DNA of 64,000 bases from contig JAAHII010000001.1 in NCBI GenBank assembly GCA_010671905.1, forward strand, positions 6,596,026-6,660,025, read 5' to 3'. The position numbers and the translations under genes were made by a program. The notes under the pieces are model-generated. The model made no database searches, was not told where the DNA came from, and was given only the letters and a program-made list of their open reading frames with translations. Of the stretch, positions 46,390 through 56,241 are shown piece by piece (the first letter of the stretch is position 1; each line of letters begins with the position of its first letter). Source of the DNA: Leptolyngbya sp. SIOISBB. GTDB lineage: Bacteria > Cyanobacteriota > Cyanobacteriia > Phormidesmidales > Phormidesmidaceae.

Positions 46390-46890
46390 TTAGGGACAAA
46401 AGAGCGTCTCGCGAGTGGCCCGACCGGTGACTGGATTCGTGCCCTGAGCCACGTCACATAACCGGGCATTAGTCAGTGGATCGAGTAAGACATCGGTGAA
46501 ATCAGCGCCGTCGATGACAGCGTCGCGAAAGTCCGTATCAAAGGCATAGGCCCCTTCGAGGATGGCATTGGTCAAATCGGCGCGAATAAACCGGGCTCCA
46601 TCTAATGTGGCCCCAGTCATGTCGACCCCGCTGAGATTTGCCTGACTCAACGTTGTATCAAATAGCCGTGCCCCCCGCAACGTCGCTCCATGGAGATCGG
46701 CATTGGCCATATCAGCCCGGATGAAATCGTCGCCGCTGAGGTCTTGATTAGAAAAGTCCGCATAGCGGAGACTCTGGCGATCATAGCTCTCTGCCAAAGC
46801 TGGGGTCACACCCACCATCAAAATCGCGATAACTAGCAAAATACTCAAGATCATACGACGAGCGATCGCTTTGATACGCAGAGTTTTCAT
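46390..46890 (-). CDS. Exported pentapeptide-repeat protein
   Basis: A 166-residue protein from ATG 46890. The signal peptide (MILSILLVIAILMVGVTPAL then AES) sends it across a membrane, probably into the thylakoid lumen. About 16-18 pentapeptide repeats follow (YADFSNQDLSGDDFIRADMA and on), which build a right-handed beta-helix, and it ends in a small C-terminal cap with two Cys (ARLCDVAQG ... ETLFCP). It resembles lumenal pentapeptide proteins of cyanobacteria and plants, whose function is unresolved. The frame start at 46920 adds ten residues and is less likely. Confidence 0.85.
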   Translation of the reverse strand: MKTLRIKAIARRMILSILLVIAILMVGVTPALAESYDRQSLRYADFSNQDLSGDDFIRADMANADLHGATLRGARLFDTTLSQANLSGVDMTGATLDGARFIRADLTNAILEGAYAFDTDFRDAVIDGADFTDVLLDPLTNARLCDVAQGTNPVTGRATRETLFCP

Positions 46891-47058
46891 GACGCCAACT
46901 GCCGACTCTTGACTCAACAATTGTGATCCTACAGGGCAGCAGTCACTGACGGAAGGGTTAAGGAAGTGGGGTCGGAGAAAGAGAGCGTAGTCAAAAAGCC
47001 GGAGCGCCGGAGGGCAGGCTGGAAAATGTTCCTGCGTCCAACCACCGGCATACCGACG

Positions 47059-49077
47059 TTACTTACCGGTTCTTTCTGTGGCGGCGACCTGTAGCACTTG
47101 CACTAACCAGGCCGACATGCGCTCTGCTGACTCGGGTGTACTCCACGAAGCTTCTGCGACTAAGCAAGGAAAGACCGAAATCTGCTTGATAGCATGGGCC
47201 GACTGAGTGGCCGCCATGGTCAGGGTGATCAGCGGCAGAGACGTTAACTCAGCAAATTGGCTGAAGGTTTGCAAATAAGTTTGAGGATCCGCGATCTCGG
47301 GATCGAGCACGGCGACATCAGGTTGCCAGACCCGACGCAGCAAACTCGCCTGCTGCAAATCATCAACTTCTAAAACCCGACAGCCAAAATCGTGAAAGAT
47401 ATGAGGGAACTGTTGACTGGGTGAGGGTGATTGCTCACCCGATCGCAGATACAAAATTGTTAAACGATTCGGGGACGGCATGGCCGTGGGGGGGTGCAGC
47501 AATACACTACCCAGACCATCCGTTGGCCAAAGCAACTCTCGATCGACGGGGAGTTCTCCCAAATAAGCCGAGAGGTGAGGCGGCACCAATGCCACCAATA
47601 AACGATTGTTGGCGGTCAAAGCGGTTCGCAGCACTTGCAGGTCTTCTCGCATGTGCTGCGATTGCAGCAACACCAAAACCGCTGCCACCGGCAGATGCGT
47701 GGCCACCTCTAAAGCATCTTGAATGTGAGAGGTAATTAATAACTGATAGTTTAGTTGGTTAGCTTGTTGCCATAGCGTTGCCAGTGACTCGGTGTCGAAA
47801 GGAGCGACAGTTAACAAAAAACGGCTGCTTCTGGTGGCGGCCGGTAGTGGCGAGATCGGCAAGAGTAAGGTTGGACAAATGATCGCCGACTGTTGCACGG
47901 TCATCACGAGGTCACCTTGGTGCAATTGGGCTAGTTTTCTAACGAGCAGCCATTCTAGCCAATGTCCCATTTCTGCAGATAGCGGAGTGGCCGCGGCCGG
48001 AGCCTCGCCAAAGGGGCGCATCACCATTGCTTGTGAAAGATGCTCCAGGGAAAATTGGTCCTTTACACCAGATATTGAAAATCCAATCCAGTTGTTCCAC
48101 AGTCGCATGTCTAAGGGGAGCGGTGCGGCTGCCGTTGCGGTCTCGCTGCTGGCGAGAGCCGTTTGCATTAAACAGCTAAGCATTTGCCGCAGCCGCACCT
48201 GGTCTGCCACCAGGGTGAGCGGTGGTGACGTTTGCAAAATGAGGGGGGTGGCCACTGGCGTGGTGGGCGGTTCTAGACCGGCTCTGAGGGCGGCTTGCCC
48301 ATAGGCTTCGCTCCAGAGTGTGTCTAAGTCAATCACCTGAGGCACTAGCTGCAGCGTGCCACTTTCAATGCGACCTAAATCAACGAGCGTATTGACCCAG
48401 GCGGCTAACCGTCGGCAGTGTTGCTGAATCAGACTGGTATATCTCACCTGCCGTGTGGTCAGGTTTTCACTGCTCATTTTGAGCAGGCTAGACAATCCTA
48501 ATAATGACGTTAGCGGTGTTTTGAGTTCGTGGCCGAGATAGGTCAATAGGGCAGTATTACTCTGCGACGCCAGGTTCTCTTTTTTGATGGCGGCGATTTC
48601 GACCTGGTGCCCCTCGGTCGAGAGTGTCTGAACAGCGGCAGCCAGAAAGCTGGGGAGGTCTAACATCCCTTGGTAGCGTTGTTGTTGATCGACCACAACC
48701 CAGTGCTGCTCTGGAGCGGTGACAACCCGTTGAATTGCCGTTTCGATCGGGGTCTGAAGTTCGATTAGGGCCAGCGTATCAGCGGTTTCCTCTAAGGTGG
48801 CTAATACCATTTCTGGCTCTCGCGGGGCGGCAACATGGGGGGAAGAGAGGGCTGACCGCGAAACATCAGGGAGATTAACAAAGCTGAGCAATTGGTTCAG
48901 AGAGAGGCCATGTAGCGGGAACCCATCCTGATCGAGCAGGACGAGATAATCAGCCTGACTTTCTACGCAGTCTGCTAGCCAGCGACTGGGAGGCTCAAAG
49001 ACGACGCTAGCCGGAATCAATCGGATAAATTCAGCCAGAGATGGCAGGGGCATGTCCGATGTGGCCTTGATTGACAA
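47059..49077 (-). CDS. Histidine-kinase-like protein with CBS pair and degenerate ATPase domain, divergent from kaiA
   Basis: A 672-residue cytoplasmic protein. Residues about 20-150 look like a CBS pair (DYLVLLDQDGFPLHGLSLNQ and HWVVVDQQQRYQGMLDLPSF). A dimerisation/phosphoacceptor domain follows with H183 in YLGHELKTPLTSLLGLSSLL. The ATPase domain is recognisable by order but has lost key motifs: no Asn in the N-box (QMLSCLMQTALAS), no DxGxG, and no G-x-G-L-G. The C-terminal 240 residues resemble two degraded receiver-like folds (LLITSHIQDALEVATHLPVA and VLDPEIADPQTYLQTF) without a phosphorylation site. It is divergent from kaiA across a 430-base region, so a clock role is plausible but unproven. 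Confidence 0.75.
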   Translation of the reverse strand: MSIKATSDMPLPSLAEFIRLIPASVVFEPPSRWLADCVESQADYLVLLDQDGFPLHGLSLNQLLSFVNLPDVSRSALSSPHVAAPREPEMVLATLEETADTLALIELQTPIETAIQRVVTAPEQHWVVVDQQQRYQGMLDLPSFLAAAVQTLSTEGHQVEIAAIKKENLASQSNTALLTYLGHELKTPLTSLLGLSSLLKMSSENLTTRQVRYTSLIQQHCRRLAAWVNTLVDLGRIESGTLQLVPQVIDLDTLWSEAYGQAALRAGLEPPTTPVATPLILQTSPPLTLVADQVRLRQMLSCLMQTALASSETATAAAPLPLDMRLWNNWIGFSISGVKDQFSLEHLSQAMVMRPFGEAPAAATPLSAEMGHWLEWLLVRKLAQLHQGDLVMTVQQSAIICPTLLLPISPLPAATRSSRFLLTVAPFDTESLATLWQQANQLNYQLLITSHIQDALEVATHLPVAAVLVLLQSQHMREDLQVLRTALTANNRLLVALVPPHLSAYLGELPVDRELLWPTDGLGSVLLHPPTAMPSPNRLTILYLRSGEQSPSPSQQFPHIFHDFGCRVLEVDDLQQASLLRRVWQPDVAVLDPEIADPQTYLQTFSQFAELTSLPLITLTMAATQSAHAIKQISVFPCLVAEASWSTPESAERMSAWLVQVLQVAATERTGK

Positions 49078-49510
49078 AAACAGGAAATTTTAGAGAGGGT
49101 GCGAGTAAGATCTTTTCAGCAGTGGTGGTGATCGGAACATTAGCTGTCTCATTAGTCGTGAGAGCAAATACACTAATCGCTTGTCGGCCGGTCAATCACC
49201 TGTGCAAATGAGAGCATTGATCTAAAGCGCTGAGTAGATTGGTGATTACCATTCAGATTGCGTTTATGAAAGCTTAGAGTACGATTAAGTTAAAGAAATA
49301 TGAATGCAGCAGCTCATGCGATGGTGAAACTTTGTGTGACGCAACTGTCCTTAACACAGTATAAAGCTGTTATCCCTAATAAAAATGAGTCTCGCTACCC
49401 CAGTAGGATAACCAGGATTGAGACGTTTATGCTAAAACTGCTGTCCAGGCGGCTTGCAGGGACCTTAGTCAATGTCTTTTTCCGCAGCTGAGTCGTGATA
49501 TCCGAGAGAG
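49078..49510. promoter_or_regulatory. Divergent promoter region, kinase-like gene and kaiA
   Basis: 433 AT-rich bases without an accepted gene. Both divergent promoters should be here. No obvious inverted repeat or RNA is seen. A GAGAGAG lies just before the kaiA start. Confidence 0.4.
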
Positions 49511-50434
49511 TTGAAACCCTTGCATGCACATTTTCTGATCGGCGGTTTTACCCCTCAATCTTTGCTCCGACACACCTTAGAGACTGAGTTGGATCAACAC
49601 GCTTATCAAATTCACACCGATACTGTGATTGATGCCTTGTTTGAGTGGGTGTGGCAAAATCGGCATCGGATAGATTGCCTGGTGTTGGAATTTTCGTCCG
49701 ATATCCTGCCGATGCTAGAGCAGCTTAAGCGTCAGGATGTCTTGCTGCCAGTTTTGCTAGTTGATCTTGCTGGTAGTGAAACTAGCCACTTTGATGGCGA
49801 CTGTGATGATCCGGCCTGTTCCGCACAAGTATCACCGAGTTGTCAAACCCTGGCGGCCAGTTACCACGAAAAAGTGATCTGTATTGCAGCATCTGATCTG
49901 CGACAGCTTGACAACTATATCCAACAGGCGATCAATCAATTTTTGACCCTGCCTTACTTTCAGCCCCCGGCTGAGGACATTGCGCCGCCGTCAGCTGAGC
50001 ATCCCCAGTTTGCCCTAAGTTTGCAGCAACAGCGGTTGGCTAATAAGCTACGTGAGCGATTGGGTTATGTTGGCGTCTTTTATAAGCGGGATCCCAGCAA
50101 CTTTGTGCGCCATCTAGAGCCAGAGCAACGGACCGAACTCTTTAACAAACTTCGCAAAGACTATCGCTTGTTGGTGTTGAACTACTTCAAAGACGATGAC
50201 CAGCTCAACGAAAAAATTGACAACTTAGTTAACACGGCTTTTTTCGCCGATGTTTCGGTTTCTAAGATTGTTGAGGTTCATATGGAGCTAATGGAAACGT
50301 TTGCCAAACAGTTGAAGCTAGAAGGTCGTAGCGAAGAAATCTTGCTGGATTATCGTCTAACTTTAATTGATGTCGTTGCCCATTTGTGTGAGATGTATCG
50401 TCGCTCAATTCCTCGGGAACCGTACAAGGGTTAG
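49511..50434 (+). CDS. kaiA: Circadian clock protein KaiA
   Basis: KaiA promotes KaiC autophosphorylation by binding its C-terminal tail. The 307-residue protein has an N-terminal pseudo-receiver domain (about residues 1-135), a linker and the conserved C-terminal helical dimer domain (RLANKLRERLGYVGVFYKRD through ILLDYRLTLIDVVAHLCEMY). The C-terminal domain is very close to that of known KaiA proteins. The start is TTG at 49511; TTG at 49520 is nine bases after GAGAGAG and is also possible. It is long-form KaiA, as in most non-heterocystous species. Confidence 0.95.
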   Translation: MKPLHAHFLIGGFTPQSLLRHTLETELDQHAYQIHTDTVIDALFEWVWQNRHRIDCLVLEFSSDILPMLEQLKRQDVLLPVLLVDLAGSETSHFDGDCDDPACSAQVSPSCQTLAASYHEKVICIAASDLRQLDNYIQQAINQFLTLPYFQPPAEDIAPPSAEHPQFALSLQQQRLANKLRERLGYVGVFYKRDPSNFVRHLEPEQRTELFNKLRKDYRLLVLNYFKDDDQLNEKIDNLVNTAFFADVSVSKIVEVHMELMETFAKQLKLEGRSEEILLDYRLTLIDVVAHLCEMYRRSIPREPYKG

Positions 50435-50846
50435 CTACCATCCAGAGTGCTTTCGACTGGCATTATTAGAGTGCTCCCCAGGCAGATATTGTTTGCTACT
50501 CCGCCAATCGAACTGACCTAGAGGCTACACCAGCTGATTTAATTGCCTGAACTCTAAAGAAAAACAGGGAGATGAGTGACCTTTGAGGTTGTCTTGATAG
50601 CTTTGACTAAGTTGCCAAAGGTTGGAGCTGCTTCAGGCTGAAGTCTTGGCTGAGTTTACACCTAGAGCGAAGTCATGCAAGAGCGTTGAATTTGACCTGA
50701 TGAGCCTGGCTGGTGACTGTCTGCTGCCTTCGTTGCGTAGAAAAACGAATACACAGCCCTTGACACACTAGTTTCTGATTGTGCCAATCTGTACTCATGA
50801 CTGAGTGAGTTTCTACGTTTGTCATCTTGTTTTGGTTGATTTATCA
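50435..50846. promoter_or_regulatory. kaiA-kaiB intergenic region, probable kaiBC promoter
   Basis: 412 bases without a gene. In cyanobacteria kaiBC usually has its own promoter between kaiA and kaiB, and the length here is consistent with that. No sequence motif is certain. Confidence 0.45.
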
Positions 50847-51161
50847 ATGACCCCCGCCAAAAAGACTTACGTTCTCAAGTTGTATGTTGCTGGCAATACC
50901 CCGAACTCTGTGCGAGCGCTAAAAACTCTCAACCAAATCTTGGAACAGGAATTTCAGGGGGTCTATGCACTTAAAGTCATTGATGTACTGAAAAATCCTC
51001 AGCTGGCTGAAGAAGATAAGATTCTCGCAACGCCGACCCTAGCTAAAATTTTGCCGCCCCCCGTCCGGAAGATTATTGGCGATTTGTCCGATCGCGAGCG
51101 GGTGTTAATTGGCCTCGATCTGCTTTATGAAGAGCTTCGAGAAGATGATCTCTATAATTAG
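50847..51161 (+). CDS. kaiB: Circadian clock protein KaiB
   Basis: KaiB is a fold-switching thioredoxin-like protein that binds the KaiC CI ring and sequesters KaiA. The 104 residues from ATG 50847 ([20 protein letters not shown]) are typical, including [20 protein letters not shown] and [20 protein letters not shown]. The C-terminal acidic tail ([10 protein letters not shown]) is as usual. The frame opens upstream at 50805, but those 14 residues are not part of the family. Confidence 0.97.
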   Translation: MTPAKKTYVLKLYVAGNTPNSVRALKTLNQILEQEFQGVYALKVIDVLKNPQLAEEDKILATPTLAKILPPPVRKIIGDLSDRERVLIGLDLLYEELREDDLYN

Positions 51162-51321
51162 CTGAGGCTCTACTGTTATTAAAGGTCAGCACATCGAACA
51201 ATACTGAGGTTACGGGCCGCGGCAGTTTGCAATGTGGCGCGATCGCGTTACGCTTAGTTCCTGAGTCTGGGTCTTTTTTAAGCGCTGGCTGATTTAATAA
51301 CAAGGCTGTTTCATAAATTCC

Positions 51322-52875
51322 ATGAGTCAACCTTTCGACACTGATATTTACTCGATCACACGCTCTAATAGCATTGCTAAAATTCGGACCCTGATTGAAG
51401 GGTTCGACGATATTAGTCATGGCGGCTTGCCGGTGGGTAGAACAACCCTTGTCAGCGGCACCTCGGGAACTGGCAAGACCCTCATGGCAGTGCAATTTTT
51501 ATACCTCGGGATTGTCCATTTTGACGAGCCTGGAGTCTTTGTTACCTTTGAAGAATCGCCTGCCGACATTGTTAAAAATGCGCTGAGCTTTGGCTGGGAT
51601 CTGCAGAAGCTGATTGATGACGGCAAGCTCTTCATTCTAGATGCCTCGCCGGATCCTGAAGGGCAGGATGTGGTGGGCAACTTTGATTTGTCAGCGTTGA
51701 TTGAGCGGATTCAATACGCTATTCGCAAATATAAGGCGCAGCGGGTTTCGATCGATTCAGTGACAGCCATTTTTCAGCAGTATGATGCGGCTTCGGTCGT
51801 TCGGCGAGAGATCTTTCGGCTGTCGGCTCGGCTCAAGCAAATGGGTGTGACCAGCATTATGACCACGGAACGGGTCGATGAATACGGCCCGGTTGCCCGC
51901 TACGGCGTCGAAGAGTTTGTGTCAGATAATGTTGTCATCGTCCGCAATGTGCTGGAAGGAGAACGGCGGCGACGCACGCTCGAAATTTTGAAACTGCGGG
52001 GCACCACCCATATGAAGGGAGAATATCCCTTCACGATTATTGATAATGGCATCAATATCTTCCCGCTAGGGGCAATGCGTCTCACGCAGCGATCGTCCAA
52101 TGTGCGGGTTTCGTCAGGCGTCACAACGCTGGATGAAATGTGCGGTGGGGGCTTTTTCCGCGATTCGATTATTCTGGCTACCGGGGCCACCGGTACCGGT
52201 AAAACCCTATTGGTCAGCAAGTTTTTGGAAAATGGTTGTGCCAATGGGGAAAAGGTCATTTTGTTCGCTTATGAGGAATCTCGGGCTCAACTCCTGCGTA
52301 ACGCTACCTCTTGGGGCATTGATTTCGAAGATCTAGAGCAGCGTGGCCTCCTCAAAATTCTCTGTGCTTATCCTGAATCGGCGGGCTTGGAAGATCACTT
52401 GCAAATTATCAAGTCGCAGATCTCGCAGTTCAAGCCTTCGCGCATTGCGATCGATTCGCTGTCAGCCCTTGATCGAGGGGTGAGCAACAGTTCTTTTCGA
52501 CAATTTGTGATTGGTGTCACGGGTTATGCCAAGCAAGAAGAGATCACTGGCTTCTTCACCAATACGACAGAGCAATTTATGGGGCTGCATTCCATTACGG
52601 AATCGCATATCTCCACGATTACAGACACCATTTTGATGCTGCAATACGTGGAAGTCCGGGGAGAGATGTCTCGGGCACTTAACGTCTTTAAGATGCGCGG
52701 GTCTTGGCACGATAAGGGCATTCGCGAATATCAAATTACGGATGGTGGTCCTGACATTAAGGACTCCTTCCGCAATATGGAGCGCGTGATCAGTGGTTCA
52801 CCCACGCGCATTGCGGTAGACGAGAAAAGTGAACTCTCACGGATTGTGCAAGGCGTACAGGACGAAGACGGTTAA
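51322..52875 (+). CDS. kaiC: Circadian clock ATPase/kinase KaiC
   Basis: The central oscillator protein, a double RecA-like ATPase that forms hexamers. The 517 residues align without gaps to the reference numbering. CI has Walker A GTSGTGKT (46-53) and catalytic E77-E78. CII has Walker A GATGTGKT (288-295) and catalytic E318-E319. The phosphorylation sites S431 and T432 (SHISTITDT) and T426 are present. The C-terminal tail that KaiA binds (VDEKSELSRIVQGVQDED) is intact. It follows kaiB by 160 bases. Confidence 0.98.
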   Translation: MSQPFDTDIYSITRSNSIAKIRTLIEGFDDISHGGLPVGRTTLVSGTSGTGKTLMAVQFLYLGIVHFDEPGVFVTFEESPADIVKNALSFGWDLQKLIDDGKLFILDASPDPEGQDVVGNFDLSALIERIQYAIRKYKAQRVSIDSVTAIFQQYDAASVVRREIFRLSARLKQMGVTSIMTTERVDEYGPVARYGVEEFVSDNVVIVRNVLEGERRRRTLEILKLRGTTHMKGEYPFTIIDNGINIFPLGAMRLTQRSSNVRVSSGVTTLDEMCGGGFFRDSIILATGATGTGKTLLVSKFLENGCANGEKVILFAYEESRAQLLRNATSWGIDFEDLEQRGLLKILCAYPESAGLEDHLQIIKSQISQFKPSRIAIDSLSALDRGVSNSSFRQFVIGVTGYAKQEEITGFFTNTTEQFMGLHSITESHISTITDTILMLQYVEVRGEMSRALNVFKMRGSWHDKGIREYQITDGGPDIKDSFRNMERVISGSPTRIAVDEKSELSRIVQGVQDEDG

Positions 52876-53094
52876 GAAGACGGGCCTAAAGTTCTGGCGT
52901 TGAGGTCGGCGAGTCAGGGAGTGACTGATTCTGTTAGCCCCAAATTCATTTACATCTTTAAGGTCTTGCAGCAGGGGAACTTTGCTTGATAACGTCCTGT
53001 GCACAATTTGCCAACAGATCGTCGAGGACGGTCTACCCTTCGCGGTAAACTAGGCCTCTGAGCGGGAGTAACTGGCTTTGAGAGGGCTAGCAAG

Positions 53095-53934
53095 ATGGCA
53101 TTTGTGATTGGATTGCTAATCGGACTGGTTTTAGGGGCGGCGATCGCCTATTTCCTCACCACTCAAAAAGCAACCACGCTGTCAGCCTCTGTGCAAGATT
53201 TAAAGCGACAGTTAGCCCTAGCCGAATCAGAACACGAACGCCGCCTGCGGGAAGCAACCGAGCAGTTGCGTCAAGACTATGCGGCTCAGCCCCCCACCGC
53301 AACCAAATCGGCGATGGCTGCTTCCCCTGCCAGCAATTCATCGGTCACCAGTGCGTCGCCAGCGGCTGCGAGTGCCGCTAGCGCCTTCGCGGGGCCACCT
53401 CCGGCATCTGTGACCCCCACCGAACCGTTACCCACCCCGACTCCCAAACCGGTAGAGGTTAAGCCTGCGGTCACACCTGCAGCTGCGCCACCAAAGGCGT
53501 CACTGGCTAGTCAGGGCTCGACGGTGCCCAGCCCTAAGCCGCCAACTGCAGGTGTTCAAGCACCATCAGCTAGCGTTCAGCTTGCTCATCCCAATGATGT
53601 GTTGGCGGCCAGTTATGCGCCGGATGTCGCCACCCGGCAGGCAGTGGTTCAGGCGATCACGACTGCCCTGCCGACCTCAGGGGCTCCAGCTCAAGCCCGT
53701 TGGTTGCCCATCTTAGGACGATTGGCCCGCGATGCCGCCCCCACGGTTAGACTGTCGGCTATTCAGGCGCTAGAGCATGTGCAACCGTCGAAACGGTTGC
53801 CGTTGCTTCGTCGGGCCTTACAAGATCCTGACCCAGCGGTGGTCCGGGCAGCAAGCACCATTATCAATCAAACGAAAGGGCATGCCAAATCTCCCCAAGC
53901 ATCAAAAAAGCGCCGCTTGCCCAAAAACAAATAG
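53095..53934 (+). CDS. Membrane-anchored HEAT-repeat protein
   Basis: A 279-residue protein. The N-terminal helix (AFVIGLLIGLVLGAAIAYFL) anchors it in the membrane. A short coiled coil follows (VQDLKRQLALAESEHERRLR), then a long Ala/Pro/Thr-rich linker (about 65-165). The last 90 residues are HEAT-like repeats (WLPILGRLARDAAPTVRLSA, IQALEHVQPSKRLPLLRRAL, QDPDPAVVRAASTIINQTKG). A basic tail ends the protein. It could be a scaffold for protein complexes. It lies 220 bases after kaiC on the same strand; no direct clock link is shown. Confidence 0.65.
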   Translation: MAFVIGLLIGLVLGAAIAYFLTTQKATTLSASVQDLKRQLALAESEHERRLREATEQLRQDYAAQPPTATKSAMAASPASNSSVTSASPAAASAASAFAGPPPASVTPTEPLPTPTPKPVEVKPAVTPAAAPPKASLASQGSTVPSPKPPTAGVQAPSASVQLAHPNDVLAASYAPDVATRQAVVQAITTALPTSGAPAQARWLPILGRLARDAAPTVRLSAIQALEHVQPSKRLPLLRRALQDPDPAVVRAASTIINQTKGHAKSPQASKKRRLPKNK

Positions 53935-54088
53935 TGCCTTTGGCTCGCAGCGCTCTTGATACTGAACTGAGTGAAGCAAGACGCATGGGATGTTTATGCA
54001 TCCGCGTAGGCACATCACTCAATCTGTCTTTACCAATAGCTAGAGGTTACCGACACTGTTGAGGTGATCGGAGCGCTTCGCTAACTGC

Positions 54089-54325
54089 TCATAACTTGGC
54101 GTGGGAGCCATCACAAAAAGGCGCGTTACCCGTCTGTTTGCATTGGCAGAGAGCGACTGGCTTCTTGTCCTCAATCGTAAATTTGAGGGGAGTAAATCCC
54201 GTGTCTTGGTGAGCACCGTTGCAAAACGGCTGATTGTCAGAGTTGCCACAGGTGCAATACCAGTAGGTTCCTGGTTCTAGCTCCATAACCTTTGGCTGAT
54301 TAGCCGCAATATTTGGACTTTCCAT
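54089..54325 (-). CDS. CDGSH iron-sulfur domain protein
   Basis: A 78-residue protein with two CDGSH-type 2Fe-2S sites in tandem, each with three Cys and one His ligand: CTCGNSDNQPFCNGAH and CQCKQTGNAPFCDGSH. Such small proteins act in redox or cluster transfer in the cytoplasm. A nearby AAGAGGAG precedes the ATG. It is on the same strand as the pirin gene, 140 bases downstream of it. Confidence 0.92.
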   Translation of the reverse strand: MESPNIAANQPKVMELEPGTYWYCTCGNSDNQPFCNGAHQDTGFTPLKFTIEDKKPVALCQCKQTGNAPFCDGSHAKL

Positions 54326-54466
54326 GATCTATTCTCCTCTTCTTTAACTTGGGGGGCGATCGCCCTAACAGAGCTCGCCCCTTGAAACATTGGGAATTCA
54401 GACACGAATTCCCAAATCTGTCAGGTCAGCAAGGGTTGAATGCGTAACCGTAGAACGGCGATGGTT

Positions 54467-55171
54467 CTAAGCGGCCATGTCAAACAACAGCACTTCGGCA
54501 TCTTCGCTGACGCCCGTTAGGGCCAACGCGTCTTCGTCCGCAACGGCAGCACCGTCCCCAGCCGTGAGATCGTGGCCATTGAGCTTAACGGCACCTTTGG
54601 CCACATGTACCCATGCCAAACGATTTGCGTCTAGATGATGGATCACAGAGACCTCTGGTTGCAGCACAGTGGCATACAAATTCAGATCTTGATGAATGGT
54701 CACCGAACCATTACGACCATCCTGCGATCCCACCAGCCGCAATTGATTTTGTTTGTCTTCTGGCGCAAAGTAAGTTTGCTCATAGCCAGGGTCGATGCCG
54801 TTTGCCTCAGGTAACACCCAGATTTGCAAAAAGTGAACTGGGTCGGTCTCTGAGGCATTGTATTCGCTGTGCATAATGCCAGTACCAGCAGACATGCGCT
54901 GCACATCTCCCGGACGGATGACGGAACCGTTACCGATGCTGTCTTTGTGCGCTAGGCCACCGTCTAGAACGTATGAAATGATTTCCATATCGCGGTGACC
55001 ATGGGTCGAAAAACCTTGTCCAGGGGTGACTTTGTCTTCGTTGATCACTCGCAAAGTACCAAAGCTCATATGCCCAGGATCGTAGTAGTTGCCAAAAGAA
55101 AACGTATGACGGCTATCGAGCCAGCCAAAGTTAGCTTTGCCGCGATCGCTGCCGGGTCGAAGGGTAATCAT
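54467..55171 (-). CDS. Pirin family protein
   Basis: A bicupin protein of 234 residues from ATG 55171, chosen because AAGGAGGT lies 5-6 bases upstream; the longer frame from 55267 has no such site. The N-terminal cupin has the iron-binding His/Glu set ([20 protein letters not shown] and [12 protein letters not shown]). Bacterial pirins act as redox sensors or quercetinase-like dioxygenases. The divergent LysR gene is a likely regulator. Confidence 0.92.
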   Translation of the reverse strand: MITLRPGSDRGKANFGWLDSRHTFSFGNYYDPGHMSFGTLRVINEDKVTPGQGFSTHGHRDMEIISYVLDGGLAHKDSIGNGSVIRPGDVQRMSAGTGIMHSEYNASETDPVHFLQIWVLPEANGIDPGYEQTYFAPEDKQNQLRLVGSQDGRNGSVTIHQDLNLYATVLQPEVSVIHHLDANRLAWVHVAKGAVKLNGHDLTAGDGAAVADEDALALTGVSEDAEVLLFDMAA

Positions 55172-55293
55172 GAGACACCTCCTTAGTTTGGCGTCAAGGT
55201 AAAAATCATCGATGGCTTTATTATGGAATGATTCTAAATAAAAGACAATATTCAATTTAATCGACACTTTGTTTCTTTTTTGGATGCAATTGG

Positions 55294-56196
55294 ATGAATA
55301 AGTTTGAAAGTATGCAAGCCTTTACACAAGTGGTCGAGGCTGGGGGGTTTGCCGCCGCCGCTCGTGAAATGGGGCTGTCGCGATCAGCGGTGAATAAGCT
55401 CGTGATGAATTTAGAAGCCACCCTCAAAGTGCAACTGCTGCAGCGGACGACCCGTAAGGTGACGCCCACCGCTACTGGGCTGGCCTTTTATGAACGCTGT
55501 GTGGCCATTTTGGCGGATGTCGCCGAGGCCGAGGTGGCTGTCTCTAACTTGCAGACGAAACCTCAAGGGCAACTGCGGATTAACGCCCCTATGACCTTTG
55601 GTAATCGTTATCTGTCGCCGCTGCTAGCACAGTTTTTGCAGCAATATCCCGATCTGCATGTGGAACTGAGTCTCAGCGATCGCTTCATTGACCCCATCGA
55701 TGAAGGGTTTGATGTCACCCTGCGGATTGCCAGCCCACCCACGATGAGCAGTCTGATCGTGCAAGTGTTAGCCCCAGCATCGGTAATTTTGTGTGCAGCC
55801 CCGAGTTACCTCCGCGATCGCGAGCCACCTCAAGTTCCCAGCGATTTGGCCCATCATGCCTGCCTTGCCTATGGTCACCTCGCGACCGATAATCAATGGA
55901 CGTTGTGTGGCCCCGATGGGGAACATAAGGTCAATGTTCAAGGGCCGCTCTGTGCCAACAATGGCGAAGTTTTGCAGACGGCAGCAATTCAAGGGTTAGG
56001 CATTACCCTACTGCCTCGGTTCATCGTGCAGTCTGACCTGGAAGCTGGTCGACTCCAGCATCTCATGGTCGATTACGCCGCTCCTGAAATTTCTATCTGC
56101 GTGCTGTATCCGGTCAATCGACATCTATCGACCAAAGTGCAATTGCTCGTGGAGTTCTTAAACCAGCGACTTGGGGAGAAGGCGCCTGCGAATTAA
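55294..56196 (+). CDS. LysR-family transcriptional regulator
   Basis: A 300-residue LysR regulator. The winged helix-turn-helix is at the N-terminus ([20 protein letters not shown], then [20 protein letters not shown]) and the periplasmic-binding-like effector domain fills the rest. It resembles the AaeR/DmlR-type subgroup. It is divergent from pirin with 122 bases between starts, the classical LysR layout, so it probably controls the pirin gene. Confidence 0.93.
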   Translation: MNKFESMQAFTQVVEAGGFAAAAREMGLSRSAVNKLVMNLEATLKVQLLQRTTRKVTPTATGLAFYERCVAILADVAEAEVAVSNLQTKPQGQLRINAPMTFGNRYLSPLLAQFLQQYPDLHVELSLSDRFIDPIDEGFDVTLRIASPPTMSSLIVQVLAPASVILCAAPSYLRDREPPQVPSDLAHHACLAYGHLATDNQWTLCGPDGEHKVNVQGPLCANNGEVLQTAAIQGLGITLLPRFIVQSDLEAGRLQHLMVDYAAPEISICVLYPVNRHLSTKVQLLVEFLNQRLGEKAPAN

Positions 56197-56241
56197 AGCT
56201 ATGTGCATCGCTTACCGGGCAACTTCGGCACTGGCAACATC

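Noticed and set aside
49300-49491. 63-residue frame upstream of kaiA
   Set aside because: It lies in the kaiA control region, has no ribosome site and an unusual composition.
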